From Corythucha ciliata (taxonomy: Eukaryota; Arthropoda; Insecta; Hemiptera; Tingidae), in NCBI GenBank assembly GCA_038030265.1, contig CM075943.1, positions 21,576,001-21,640,000 of the forward strand: 64,000 nt of DNA, written 5' to 3'. Below, in pieces: positions 1-12,100 of this stretch (positions are counted from its first letter, which is position 1; each line of letters begins with the position of its first letter). A model generated the notes under the pieces. It saw only the letters and a list, made by a program, of their open reading frames with translations. It made no database searches and was not told where the DNA came from. Both the position numbers and the translations under genes were made by a program.

Positions 1-62
1 AATGCGTCAAGAAGTGGAACGATGGATGATCAATTAGTAGCGAGCATAAAATATAAAACTAT

Positions 63-3000
63 TTATTCTTCCATATTAACAGGCTCTACAACTTCTGTAT
101 CACGAGGATGAGCATTCTGAAGTTCCCTTCGAATTTCCGACGTAATCGTGGGATGCACCTGAGCTCTCAGAAGATTAAGCAAAGCCTCCCTCTGCTCGGA
201 GCTCACGTCACACTTGTACCTCTGAACGAAAGTCAACAACGCCTGATGCCACAGGACAGGCAGCTCACGCGAGTCCTTCTCAAAGCGTAAAAAGTGAAAA
301 ACAACCGCGTCCACTACTCGGTAAGGAAGTGCGTATTTTTTGTCGAACAGAACCCGAAGGAAAATTGAATTGGCTCCGTTGTAGTCCATCTCAGCTAGCT
401 TCAGCATGGCCGCGGCTGAATGAAGCATCGGAATGGAATTTTTCGACATAACCGAACTAACAATTATAGCCTCACGAAGAGAGCATGTCCCACTCTGAAA
501 ATTAAGTCATTGAAAAATAGAAAAAAATCAATTCAATCGCGTGAAATCGTCTACCTCGCACAGAGGTAATAGAATCCCTTTCATGAATGCTCCTGGCTTG
601 AACAGAGCTTTCCTTAAAGCCTGATATAAATGATAATTCAACCGCTTGTACTCTGCAATATCATCACGAATCCTTGGCAACAAAACTAAATTGTAAAATC
701 TCTGGGCCATCTTCTCCTTTAAATTCGAAGCAAAAATTCTGGTAGCCATGTACATGGATGCAGCAGTCCAATTATGAGGCTCTTGTACATAAAGACATAA
801 CATAAGTAAACAAATCCACTGTAACAAAGGACAGACTTACCTGTGATATACAAAATTTGCTCCCAGTTGCGCAATTTCGGAATTATTTTGAAAGCCTTAG
901 GAATTTTTCCAGAACGATATTTTGCCAACACTTCTTTGACTCCTTCGTACATAGCCACTACCCTTGGATCCAATTGTTGCAACGCCATTGCTAGTCAGAC
1001 CCACCCAGCATATTTTAGACAAAAAAATCTTGAGTTCAATGGGATGTTACTTACATCCATTGTCGGAAAAAACGGTTTGAATTTCCGTTTGCTTTTCGGT
1101 GATTCTATCTTTGATGATATCCGCTAAAGTAAGGCGAGGAGCCGGATTTTTGTTCATGAACGTTTCGAGTGCCTTCTCATCATTTTCATCGATATCCTAG
1201 AAAATTATACAATAACAAAATATTAGGCATATTTTGTGATAAACAAGCAATGGCCAGTTCATTTAACTTGGCGAACAAAATCTTCAACCCATTATATGTA
1301 TAACAGTGTTTTCCAAATGGTATAACAACTGCACTCAAGACAGTGACTTTGTCTGAAGAATTGGCGTTTCCCTCCCCCCCAAAAGCTGGTAAAGAATGCC
1401 AGAAAAACATAGTTCTCCCTGAGAACTATCAATTTAGAACCCGAGCTTCGGTCAAATACCCGACAAGCTAACAGAATCGGTCATTTTTCAACTTGCCCGG
1501 AAACTAAATGTGCTCTCTAGCGAACGTTACGAAATTTCGCACTTGAAGGAGCGAAACCCGCGAACTTGGGTTCCGAAAGAAACAGATCCGCGAAGTATGG
1601 TGTTTTAAAAGAGCCATGCCCGCGAAGTATGGAGTTTTAAAAGAGCCATGCCCGCGAAATTGGTTTTTTGTGATGAGCCATTCTCACAATATTGGTTTTA
1701 CAGAGCGAACACAATAAAATTTCATTTTTGGAGAAACCGGACCCCCCTCCCCTAGAGTGACAAGATGGAAAAATGCTTTCCTGGTACAAAAAAGTAGAAC
1801 AACGGCGTAGAAGGACGCTTGTGACGGAAAGTAGGATACAAAAATAGGACGCCCAATAACAAGTTCAAAACGACTGATGGTTGACCAGTCTTGATATGTT
1901 GAAATTTTTGTTTACTCGACTGAGTAGTCGTGCTCGTTTAATTCGGTAGTGCAACCGCTTCAGCGGCGTAACAATGAGCGAGCATCCAGAGTGGAGCAAT
2001 AATTTCAACCCACCACTCCTCTTCATAACATAAACCGGCGTACTAATCTAGATAAAAGGTGGCAGTAAAAAGCAGGGGCGAGCTCACGGTCACTTTAGCG
2101 TTTCTAGTCCGGGGCCCCGGGATCCCGATGAAATTGGGATTTGGAGGAGCCACAGCCACGAAATTAGGTTTCGAAAGAAAGAAAATCCTTGAAACAGGGG
2201 AGTTTGAAAGAGCCAAAATGACGATAGTTGGTTCCAAAACGAGCCGAATTATTTTTCTGAACTAACCAAATCAGTGAAAATGGTTTAAGGAAGAACTGAG
2301 GCCATGATTTTTGGTTTGGTTTTAGATTAAGCCTAAATCCCCGAAATTGGGTTTCGTAGGCACCTAATTCAAGAAATCTGGGTTTGAAAGGGCGAACGTC
2401 CACAAAATTGGGGCTTGAAAGAGTCAATCCCACGAAATTTGATTGATGAAAGAGAAAAATTTCTTGAACTTGAAATTTGTTACGGAAGAGTGAAAATCGG
2501 CGGCAAAATTGGGGTTGAAAGAGCAAAAATAATGAAACTTGTTTTTCCGAGGATGATTTTTTGAACTGGCCAAACATGTGCAACTGATTTCAGAAAGAGC
2601 TAAAACCTCGAAATTCGATTTTTAAAAGCGACAAAATTCGCGAATTTGGGGTTTGAATCTGCAAAAATCCATGAAATTGTGTATGGAAGATGCCAAATCT
2701 GAGAAATTTGATTATGGAAGATCAGAAATCTCCAGCAAATGGGAGGGAGGAAGGTGAAAAATCAAACATCACGAAATTTGCTTTTTCGTCGTTTGTTTTT
2801 TGCACCGAACTCGCGAAACTGATTTTACAAAAGCTAAACCCACGAAATTTGGCTTTTGTGGAGGTTTTAGGTTTAAAAAAAGTTAAGTCCATGGAATTTG
2901 GATCTGGAGCGGAATCCACGAAATTTGGTTTTGAAATTGCGAATTCCATGAAATTTGATTTTTGAAAGAGATAACCCCACGAAATTGGAGAGACGAATCT

Positions 3001-5013
3001 ACCAAATTCAGTTTTGAAACGGCGAAAGTCCACGAGACTGTCCTTTGTAAGAGCCAAAATAACGAAATTTGGTTTTTTAAAGTGACAAACGCGTATGATG
3101 GGTTTTGAATCAGACTTTGAGCCAAATTGTCTGGTTTTTCGATCGAATGTTCTGGATTGTGGGGTGAATTTAGGATTTGCGTGTGTGTATGTAAGAGAGT
3201 GAGTTAGAGAGTGAGAGTGATAGAGAAAGATCTTCGGAGAGTGAAATTGGGAAATGAAGGTGTGTGGGAGTGATTCAGTAGGTGAAACCGTTGTGTTGTT
3301 CTCCAAGTGGACTGCGCCCTCGATCCCCGCCCCTGGCGCTCGCCACCTGACCTGGAAAAACCATGACGTGGAAAGACCATGACTTATTACTCGATAAATT
3401 ACCAAATTATGGCATCAGAGGTAATGCGCTTTCTTTAATTAAAACTTATATTACTTATCGTTTTCAATTAGTTAGGTTAGGCAATGTTTTAAGTGACCCT
3501 GTTTCGTTAAGTTCAGGAGTTCCTCAAGGGTCTATTTTAGGTCCCTTACTCTTTCTAGTACATTACAATAGTATATTTTCGTTGAACCTAACAGCCACTC
3601 CGTACTGTTTTGCTGACGATACGGTGTTTATATTATCTGGTCGTGACTTCGATGAGGTGAGAGGTTGTATCTTAAAAGATATGAACACTATAAAGCAATG
3701 GCTTAATGCAAATTTCTTACTGTTGAACTGGGATAAATCTTCTCTTGTAAAATTTTCTTTTAGCAGTTATTCTAGTTTAGCTCCAAGTGATTTAAAAATG
3801 CATTCTTCGTCCTGTGATATGAGTCTCTCTTGTGCCTGTGATAAGGTTAAATTTGTTGATCATTGTAAATATTTAGGGGTTGTTTTTGATGGTAGATTAA
3901 GATTTGAACAACTTATTCTTAACCTTAACAGTGGAATTAGGAAATTATATTATAAATTTTGGGCTTTAAGGGATATTCTTTGTCCTAGAACTATTAAGGT
4001 GGTTTACTTCGCTCATGTTCAGTCGATTTTAAATTACGGCATTGTTGCTTGAGGAAATTCGAGTCAGTTTTTATTAAATAAAATTGTTGTCGCGCAAAAA
4101 ACTATTATTAAAATTTGTTTAAAGAAACCTCGTTTATTTAGTTCTGATAAATTATTTGAAGAATTCCAAGTGTTCCCTCTCAGATTCTTATTCACCATCT
4201 CAGCTTGCACAATTTTCTATAAAGTTAACTCGATGTACTGTAGCCATTCACATGTTTATTCAACTAGGCTTTCGGAAGTTACGAATGTCATAGTTCCTAA
4301 ACACAACACTTCTTTTTATTCCGGTCATGCGAGCATATATGCGTTGAAAGTTGCTTTGCTTAATAAGTTTATTTATGCTAAATTGCCCACGTGTAAGAAA
4401 CTAAAAAAAATTCTGTGTGATCTAATTAATGATGGTACGATTAAGTTACCGTAGTATTTATGGGTTTTGTTGCTTTTAATATTATATATGCTTGTTGGAT
4501 TTATCATTGTGTTATTCCCTTTAGTTGTTGATTGTTGGTACTGTTGTTACGTTATACAACTAGGATTATTTTGCATTTTTGTCAAATTTTTAATTATGTT
4601 TAATGCTGCAATCAACTCCAGCTCTCACCACAATCTGTGCTTTTGGGGGCTGGAAAACTTACAAAATAAATAAATAAAAACCAGGAGTCCGGCTCACCAA
4701 GGCTGATGAGAACCGTGATGGCGGAACGGGGACGGAGGTGTTATGCAGTTGAACTCCGCAGCTTTTGTTTAAAGATGGACGTGTTGTGGGTTAGACGTAC
4801 CATGAATGTGAATGATTTAGGGAGATAGAACCACCAGACGTTACAAGTAAATTAGAGACCGAAAAGTAGATAAAAAACTACGACAATTTTAACCTCTTCC
4901 CAGACACCGGAGAAATGAGCCCGGACGCTCTAAAAAGTCGAACATGTCCGAGGAAAGTTGGGCGTCTGGTCACCCTAGACCCACCAAAATGTATTTTCGA
5001 GTGGGAAAGGCTT

Positions 5014-5049
<36 letters not shown>

Positions 5050-8000
5050 CAAAAGATAAATAATTAGTAGTTGAATCAGCCAAAACCACGAAATTGGATA
5101 CAGTAAGTGTCAAATTTACGACTCCAAAAGAGCCCAAACCACGGGATGGCAGTCCCAAACCCGTTTGATTGCTTTGATCAACCTCGCAAAATTGGATTTT
5201 TGGGAGTCAGTCCAGCAAAATTGGATTTTGAGCCAGTAAAACCCGCGAAATTGGGGTTATACCTACAAGTGAAAATAATCCACAAGATTTGGGCTTTGAA
5301 ATGGAAAAGCCCGCTAAATTTTGATCGAACGGAGAGAGATCCGCGAAACTGCTCTTCAAAATGAGCCGGCACTGGAAAATTTGATTTTAAACTAAAAATT
5401 GGCCTTTTTAGAGCCGACCCCACGAGAATAATTATTTTGATGAACGTGTGTATATTGTGAAGCACGTGAGAACCAAAAATCTTTTAAGGAGCACCTTATA
5501 AGGGCGACACCGTACTTGAAATCGCGAAATTTGGTTCCGTGAGAGTCAAATCCGCGAAATTCAGACTTCGAAAGAAGCCAACCCAGGGAATGGTTTTTTC
5601 GGAAGGCCCAAAACCCGTAGAATCGCTTTTTTGAATGAGTTTAATCCCATGAAATGGGCTCTTTATGGAGCCAAACTTGCGAAATTAGCTTTTATATAAT
5701 AAATCCAGTGAAATGGGCTTTAGATTGAGTAAGTCCAGCGATATCTGGATTTTTGAGTGCCAAAAATTGCGCAATTTATCTCGCATCAAAAATTTCTAAC
5801 TAAAGTCCTCTAAATGTTTCTCATAGCATCCCCATAGATCCGGCCCTGAGGAATGCCATCAGTGCGATCGCCTGAAGCACCCCCCCCCCCCTATACGGAC
5901 TGGATTTTTGGGAGCAAAATATCAATAGTCAAAATTCAACAGTCAAAAAGTCAGTCTTTGGGCTTATACCTTTATGTTTTGAGGCTGAGTTCACGGTTTT
6001 ACAAACCGCCAGTAAATTTCACAATATCGATCGAATTGTGAGTTCGTGATGAAAAATGGGACTTTGTATAGCGTATATAGCTCTTATCATCCTAGGCCAA
6101 ATAGCCCGTTATTGGACCTGAAAATCCAATTTAGGTAAACTAAAATCGTAATGCGGATCCCAGAAACTTGGAATTCGCCCACCAGCGTACGATATAGTAT
6201 ACGATATATATATATCGTACGATATTTATATATATAGCGTACGATATATTGTATTCAACTTTTCTAGTTCTTTTTCTAGGTCCTCGAGGCATGGGCGTAA
6301 CCAGAGAGGGGCATGGGTAGGCCGCTTCTAGGAGCTGCTGCTCACCCCTAGATACGTTCTGAAAGTATAAATCCTTCAGGATAACCACATTTTGTTTCGC
6401 CGGCACTCACATAAAAAAAAAATCAATTTCGAGGATTTTCGTTGCTCACAAAACAAAGTTCGCAAGGGTGACATAATTCAAAGGCCAATTTCACGGTTTT
6501 TGGTCCTAAAATACCGTTTTCGCAGATCTGACACAACTGAAAAGCAATTTTTCAGATTTGGCTTCTCTGATCAAAAAACACTTGAAATCCCTTGGTTAGC
6601 GGTAAATTGCTAAACTAAAATCTCCAGTTCTGTGCTAAAATTGTCATTTTTGCGCTTAAGGGCCGGGTCGGCAATGTCCGTGTAAGCGTTATTGTTGAGG
6701 GTTTAAATGCTGTACGTAAAATGCTATATTATGATTGGGGTTTAAACTCTTAAACTCAGCTTAAAGATAAACGGAACTTTGAATCCATGTGGTCAACCGG
6801 TAAATCGCTATTAAGTAGCCGTTTTGAACTAAAATCGCCAGATTCGAAGTAAACCGACTAAATTGGTTTTTAAGGTGAAATCGCCAGTTTTGCAGTGAAA
6901 ACATCAGTTTTCAGTTCACAGTTTTAGGGTGAAAACCCTGTTCGCTGTGATTTTGTCAGTTCTGAAGTAAAATATCTAGTTCTGAGGTAAAATAATATTT
7001 TGGGGGGCGCTAGTTATAGGGTAAAATCATCAGTTTAGGAAAGTTTTTGGGATAAAATCGTAAGTTTTGGGGTTAAAACGGTAAGTTTTGGGGTAAAATT
7101 GCCATTTTCGTACAGAAATATTCAGAAGAACACTTCAGGTTACGAGTATCGTCACTTTTGTAGTAAAATAACCAATTTTGGGGTAAAATTTCTGAGGTTA
7201 AACAGTAAAATTTGGTTTTGGAAAAAAATGGTATAAAATCGTCACATTTGGGATGAATATGTCAGTTTTGTGGTGAAATCGCCTGTTTTCAAGGCAGAGT
7301 CGTCCCTTTTTGGCCTAAAATCATCCGTTTCGGGGGAAATTTTATTTACAGTGTGACATTGTCAGTTTTGGAGTGAAATATCCAATTTTCAGGGAAATCG
7401 TAGTTTCGGGTGTGAAATATTCCTTTTTTAAAATGAAAAAGAAAAGTTTTAGGTTAAGGGTGAGGGGAGGGGTAACAAGTCAGCTTTGGCGAGAAATCGC
7501 ACGTTCTTTGAGTAAAATCGCCACTTGACAAATAAAATCGGCAGTTTTTAATTCAGAGTGGTCTGTTTTGGTAAGACCATTCGCTTTTCATTATGTTAAA
7601 CCCGCCAGTAGGGTGAATTCATCAGTTATGGGATGCGTGAAACCTTGAGTTTTAAAATTGCCAATATTGCTGTGACATCTTTAATTTATGCGTAAACACT
7701 TCGGCTCAGGCGTAAAATCGTCAGTTTTGAAGTAAAATATTCACTTTTGGGGGGGAAAAAAAAAACGTCAGTTTTGAGTTGAAAATTGTTACTGGTTGGT
7801 TAAAAACTGTACGATTTTTACGTCACTCATGCAAGACCTTGATGAAAAGTCGGACACCCTGTATGTTTGAGTGCCAATCCTCTCAATTATCGATCTCTGG
7901 GGAAAACATTGTCAATTTTTGGATAGAAAATCAAGAATAGTAGGCTAAAATTGAAAGTTTCCCATCGAAGATGTTTCTGGTGGATTACGACCCTTTTGGG

Positions 8001-8895
8001 GAAAACTCCGTTACCGGGGAAGAATTTAACGATTTATTGCGCCTGGTTCTGATTTAATGAACTGCCTGTTCTTTTGCTGGGGTCTCTACAGAACATCCGA
8101 CATCGTCTGCCCACCGCTGGGTCAAGCTATGCCCCTGCCTCAAGGTCTAGATAGACCACTACACCGGGGCTCAGCAGATGAATTGAAGAATACAAAAAAT
8201 TTTGAATTGATCATGAATCGTGCCAAGCCCTCCCCCCCTCTTCACTTTTTTAAATTTTCTTGTGAGATTGTTTGAAAATTTTTTCTTTGAAAACAAAGGC
8301 GCAGGCAAGGTTTGGTGGCCCCCTGCTGGATCTGTGCCTAACTGTTTCCTCTTGGAACACACTGTATGTGTAGCATGTTTGTATCATGGCACATATTTGC
8401 ACCCATAGTGAATTTTTCTAAATAAAATACCTTAAAAGACTGGGACTGGTCACTTAGACTCGTCTTGTAATGGTAAACGAAATAATTCATCCAAAAAACT
8501 CACCACTTCTTCGTAATAACAGCTACTTTGAATTTGATCATTATCATCCTCGGCCTCATCCTCATCCTCTGAACTGTCATGTTTTCTGAGTGACGATGCG
8601 GTCGATGGCTCTGGTCCATCATCAAGGATTTCCTCTTCCAACTCAAGCTGTTGTAGTCGAGCTTGATGTAATATTTTTTCGCTTAATTTGGAATCTACGA
8701 ACTTTAATGACAAAAACAGGAAGATATTTAACTTTAGGCAAGGAGAATATCTTGAAAAGGTCTTACCTCTTCGTCCTCGTCCTTTCTAGTACGGATTTTA
8801 TTCCGACATTTGGCGACAACTTCTTCTGACATTTGTTCACCCAAAGGAACACTCGCTGGTCTTTTCAATGCTTTAGTCTTCTTCGCTTTTCCCAT
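63..8895 (-). CDS. Bysl: Bystin, 40S ribosome biogenesis factor, 6 exons
   Basis: Exons on the minus strand: 8895-8767, 8701-8504, 1196-1055, 990-841, 781-555, 494-63. All joins are GT-AG and in phase, giving 425 aa (human bystin is about 437). The protein starts [13 protein letters not shown]; an acidic stretch follows, then [15 protein letters not shown] (about residue 44) and a C-terminal bystin domain (about 120-415) containing [53 protein letters not shown] and LPVLWHQ. The family (yeast Enp1) binds pre-40S particles in nucleolus and cytoplasm and is needed for 18S maturation. The start is the Met at 8895-8893, which follows an upstream-open frame; the shorter basic N-terminus fits the family better. 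Intron 2 is 7.3 kb and full of repeats; the other introns are 50-66 bp, except intron 4 in the range of 59 bp. An AATAAA on this strand overlaps the stop (67-62). Shares a 252 bp divergent promoter with metaxin. Identity is certain; individual splice sites are inferred. Confidence 0.93.
1197..3362. repeat. Bystin intron 2, left part: degenerate ~30 bp tandem array (family A)
   Basis: Family A unit is about 30 bp, roughly cgaaatttggtttttgaaag followed by agccaaaccca. Units are recognisable at about 1540-1740 and 2080-3130, nearly all in this orientation. At 1602-1665 a 32 bp unit is almost exactly duplicated (two copies of gttttaaaagagccatgccc), showing local recent expansion. ORFs here are translations of the repeat and are not genes. 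1740-2040 holds nothing I recognise. At 3180-3230 there is a short gagtgag-rich stretch. Confidence 0.75.
3300..3361 (+). repeat. GC-rich dispersed repeat, 5' piece, split by a LINE
   Basis: The stretch ctcgatccccgcccctggcg and what follows matches the better copy at about 14515-14560. It stops at aaaaacca (3355-3362), where a truncated LINE begins, and resumes after the LINE at 4674. Confidence 0.6.
3363..4680 (+). mobile_element. 5'-truncated Jockey-like LINE, RT C-terminal half
   Basis: The frame from 3363 reads a non-LTR reverse transcriptase starting mid-domain at [16 protein letters not shown], then [15 protein letters not shown] and the catalytic FADDT, then a thumb-like region ([15 protein letters not shown]). 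A TGA at 4050-4052 sits where a Trp is usual (GIVA-stop-GNSS); the same frame then stays open to 4454. It is followed by about 200 bp of 3' UTR and a short (TAAA)n tail ending near 4680. The 5' end is a typical target-primed-truncation. Flanking aaaaacca on both sides looks like the target-site duplication. Dead copy; its relative is at 36277-37502. Confidence 0.88.
4674..4790 (+). repeat. GC-rich dispersed repeat, 3' piece, with hammerhead-like core
   Basis: Begins aaaaaccaggagtccggctc and continues through CTGATGAG at 4703-4710, a short hairpin with a GTGA loop and GGAAC. It is the continuation of the element interrupted at 3362 and matches copies at 14570-14640, 16497-16570 (inverted) and 51440-51490 (inverted). 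Confidence 0.6.
4800..6180. repeat. Bystin intron 2: poly-T tract and family A array
   Basis: About 4860-5000 has nothing recognised. A run of about 29 T lies at 5013-5045. From 5080 to about 5780 the ~30 bp family A repeat resumes (for example cgcgaaattggggttatacc). An 11-C run is at about 5880. No coding sequence supported. Confidence 0.65.
6186..6252. repeat. Self-complementary CGTACGATAT microsatellite
   Basis: Several copies of the palindromic cgtacgatat separated by AT dinucleotides. It can extrude as a hairpin and probably grew by slippage. Confidence 0.7.
6290..6480 (+). repeat. Dispersed repeat with gggcgtaacc / cacccctagat marks (family D)
   Basis: Matches 15064-15250 over most of its length (gggcgtagccagag, cacccctagatac, cacattttgtttcg) and a short inverted piece at about 23485-23520. 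The ends look like those of a small mobile element, but I could not define terminal repeats. Confidence 0.55.
6620..7800 (+). repeat. Degenerate ~22 bp tandem array (family C)
   Basis: The unit is approximately aaaatcgtcagttttggggt. Dozens of diverged copies follow each other with occasional rearrangement. No open reading frame is maintained. The same family recurs at 15600-16440 in both orientations. Confidence 0.8.
7801..8503. other. Right end of bystin intron 2; solo CAGGGTGT-element end
   Basis: An ACACCCTGTA terminus at 7853-7862 matches the ends of the elements at 34676-35802 and 40364-41079, but no partner end is nearby, so it is a broken copy. The rest (7870-8503) up to the bystin exon holds nothing I recognise. 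Confidence 0.5.
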
Positions 8896-9147
8896 TTTAT
8901 ATGCGATAAAAATCTGACCAAAGATACGACCAAGTTCACAAAAAAGCTGCACTGCTGCACATCACCACACTTACATACTGACACTGAGGCTATATCTATA
9001 GAAGGTTATAATCATACCCATGTGCTTGCTTACGTCATGGTCATGGTAACAAGCCTCGAGGCTTCTCATAACTTTGCTGGCAAAAAAAAGCTTTAAAAAA
9101 TGTAATGCGGTCTTCAGCATAAATTATTTTGCTAATAAGAAATAAAA
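8896..9147. promoter_or_regulatory. Bidirectional promoter between bystin and metaxin-1
   Basis: This 252 bp gap separates two divergent start codons and is free of the repeat families that fill the rest of the window. A CRE/ATF-like TTACGTCA lies at 9030-9037. I see no convincing TATA box, which fits a housekeeping bidirectional promoter. Function is inferred from position only. Confidence 0.6.
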
Positions 9148-12100
9148 ATGACAACTTTGAACGTGAACGTTTGGCCCGGTGACTGGGGCTTACCATCCGT
9201 TGATATTGAATGCATTCGGTTCTTGGTAAGTTCAGTGAAACATCCGACTGTTCGAGGCGGCTTCTTCTATTTTCCTGATTTTTGTAGGGATTTCTAAAAA
9301 TCACCCACCTTGGGAGCATCAAAATCGTAAAGACTGGCAATCCGTTGAGAAGTCCTGGCGGTCAAATTCCGGCCGTTGTTTTTGACGGCAGAGCGATAAA
9401 CACTTTGGATAATCTAGTCAAATATGTCGACTCCAAGGTATGTCAGGCTATTTCTACTTTTAAGTTACAACTTTCATTGAAGATTGTTTTTTTCGGCATT
9501 TTTTAAGAATGTAAACCCTGACCATGGTCTTTCCCAAAGAGAATGTTCGGAAATTGCAGCATACACCAAGTTGCTGGAAGACAAGCTTCTTCCGGCACTA
9601 CAGTACTATATGTAATAATGCTTTCTTATGTTCGTTTGATCTTATGATTCGATTATTACTTTTAATTGTTCACTGCAGGTGGGTTGACAGAGCCAACTAC
9701 GACACGGTGATTGGTCCCTGCTTCAACAGGATTATTTCATTTCCTTTCAACCTTTATTACCCTAAGACATTTCAAAGCACGGCCCGTCAGTCAATTGAAT
9801 CACTGTTTGAGTATTTGGACAATGACAGTGAGATTATGGAGAAAGTAAGTTTGTGCCTTGGCGTATTAAATTATGTTCAGGATCCTTTTACTTTTTATTT
9901 ATTTATTTAAAGGTTGTGAATGAAGCTGAAAAGTGTCTAACCGCTCTCTCAGTTCGTCTGGGTGACAGAGATTTCATGTTTGGCTCACGGACCTCTTCCT
10001 TGGACGCCACCCTTTACGCCTACTTAGCACCTCTAGCTAAAATCCCATTTAGAACCACCAAACTTCAAAACCATTTGAAAGCCTGCACGAATCTCATGCG
10101 ATTCATCCAAAGATTTGGGTCCCGGTATTTTCCCGATGAGACTAGAGGTAACGGCTACCACTTGAGAGTAGTTTAAGTAATCTTTCTTCTATATTTATCG
10201 TTTAATTTCAGCGTACGAAGATAAAAGGAAAGAGGAGGTTAAACAAAGTAAAGAAGATCCCGAATCGGATTTCCCTCATAAAAGACGGAATCAATTTCTC
10301 ATGGCCCTGGTCACGACGGTAGCAATGATGGGTTACGCGGTAACAACTGGATTGGTTCAGGTATTGTCAACATTTCGTTCATCTTTGGTACATTCACAAT
10401 TCAACAATGGGAAAATTATCTGATTGGATATCGATAGATACCTGATTGGTTGTATTCGAAAAAAAATGCTGAAGAGGTTAGAATACGGCTCAAAATGCTT
10501 TGGAACTGGAGGAAATTTCCGAAACACTTTCTTGAAGAACGGAATAAATCGGCTGAATAATGGGGCAAACGACTCTAGATATGTAGTGTTCGTCTATGTC
10601 TTGGTCTCCAGCTTTGCGTCTTTTGGAGGCTAGCGAAAAATTATAGTAGTGCATTTTTCATTTTAAAAAATGCACTACACTGCCCAAGTTTTCGAGCAGT
10701 TTCTCAAACCATGGAAAGCGTACAGTAGGGTTTTTCTGGTGATACTTTAACAACTCTCCAATGATAATATTTAATAGATTTCATTCACGAGCTGTTTGGG
10801 AAGGTTGATGAAGTTCCGAGATCAACTATCGGCTAGTTTACGAGCAGGAGTCCCGCGGTCTCATGGGGGCAATTCAATAACTTTTAGCTCCGGCGCCATC
10901 CCACCCGTCTTGTCTAAAAACGTGAGTTCCAATTCAGAGAGAACTGGTGAATAGCGCCGGCGCTAAATTTTACTGAATAGGTCGCCTGAAGTGAGGGTGG
11001 GGGGCTTCGGGAAACCCCTGAACTGGTTGGACCAGCTCGCCCCAGCAGAGACCGACGCACAACACGCTTGCCTTATGATGCAACTTGGGGGGTTTTGGAA
11101 GCAGGAAGCTACGATATAAGGGCTTTTGAGCTTTTCATGTACTCGCTTAATTTACAGCTCCATTTCTAACTGCTGGCAAATCGACCTTAGCCGCTCGTGA
11201 CGCCACATTCGCAAAATGGCGCCCAAAAACAGTTTTTTAACAATTATGTCTATTCAGACTCATTTTTCGACGATATCCTCTCTATACACTATGATACTAT
11301 AGAAGATTGTCGACAATTTATGTTCTAACGTTTTTTTTCGTAAAACGTATTGTTAAGGAGTACCAGCACCGCATAGCATGCACCAATATGCGTTTTTTTA
11401 AACATACTCATTTCCACACCACCTTAAGGTAGAGTAAACGGCGCGTTTTTTTTACCGTGGTATCCCTACTGGGATAATAAAGGCCTAATCCACAAATCCA
11501 AAATTCAGTGTACTCTCCTCCTCTTCGCAGTTCCTGAAGAACCGGGCGTTACAACTTCACTATCTGCAGTTGTACAGATCGAAACATCACCGGCCGAAAC
11601 TTCGTCCTCTCCGCCCGCGATGGGATTAACATCTTCATCGCAGCTCTCTTCGTTATCCAATTCGCGATATGTTTGCTCGAATACCGTCTCCGTTTCTTGC
11701 TCATCATCGCTATCTTGTGATAAAGTTTGTGAATTGTCACAGGTACCTCTACAATTTCTACATATAACAGAGCAATTCAAACCAGCCTTTTTGCATCCAC
11801 AGGCTTTTGTGACACCCTTTTTTGCATGTGCAAGAAATAAGCCTTAACAATCTTTCCGGAGCAGGGGGCTCGAGAGTTGTGACAGGAATTAGCCCGTTCT
11901 TATTCCGTTTCCATCCCCATTGCTCGGCATTTGTTTCGTTCCCATACTAGTGCTGAACCTGGTGGTAGGTCCGGAAAGAATGTTGTCGTGCTGCTGCTTC
12001 TGTTGGGGGTAGCGACGCAAGATTTACTTTACTTATATAAGCTGACGTTGTGAAACACTTACATCTTCGAAACTATGCAGTTCGAAGTTGTTCAAAGTAT

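Noticed and set aside
2722..3405. 227-codon minus-strand frame
   Set aside because: Low-complexity Phe/Lys/Asn-rich translation of a ~30 bp tandem array.
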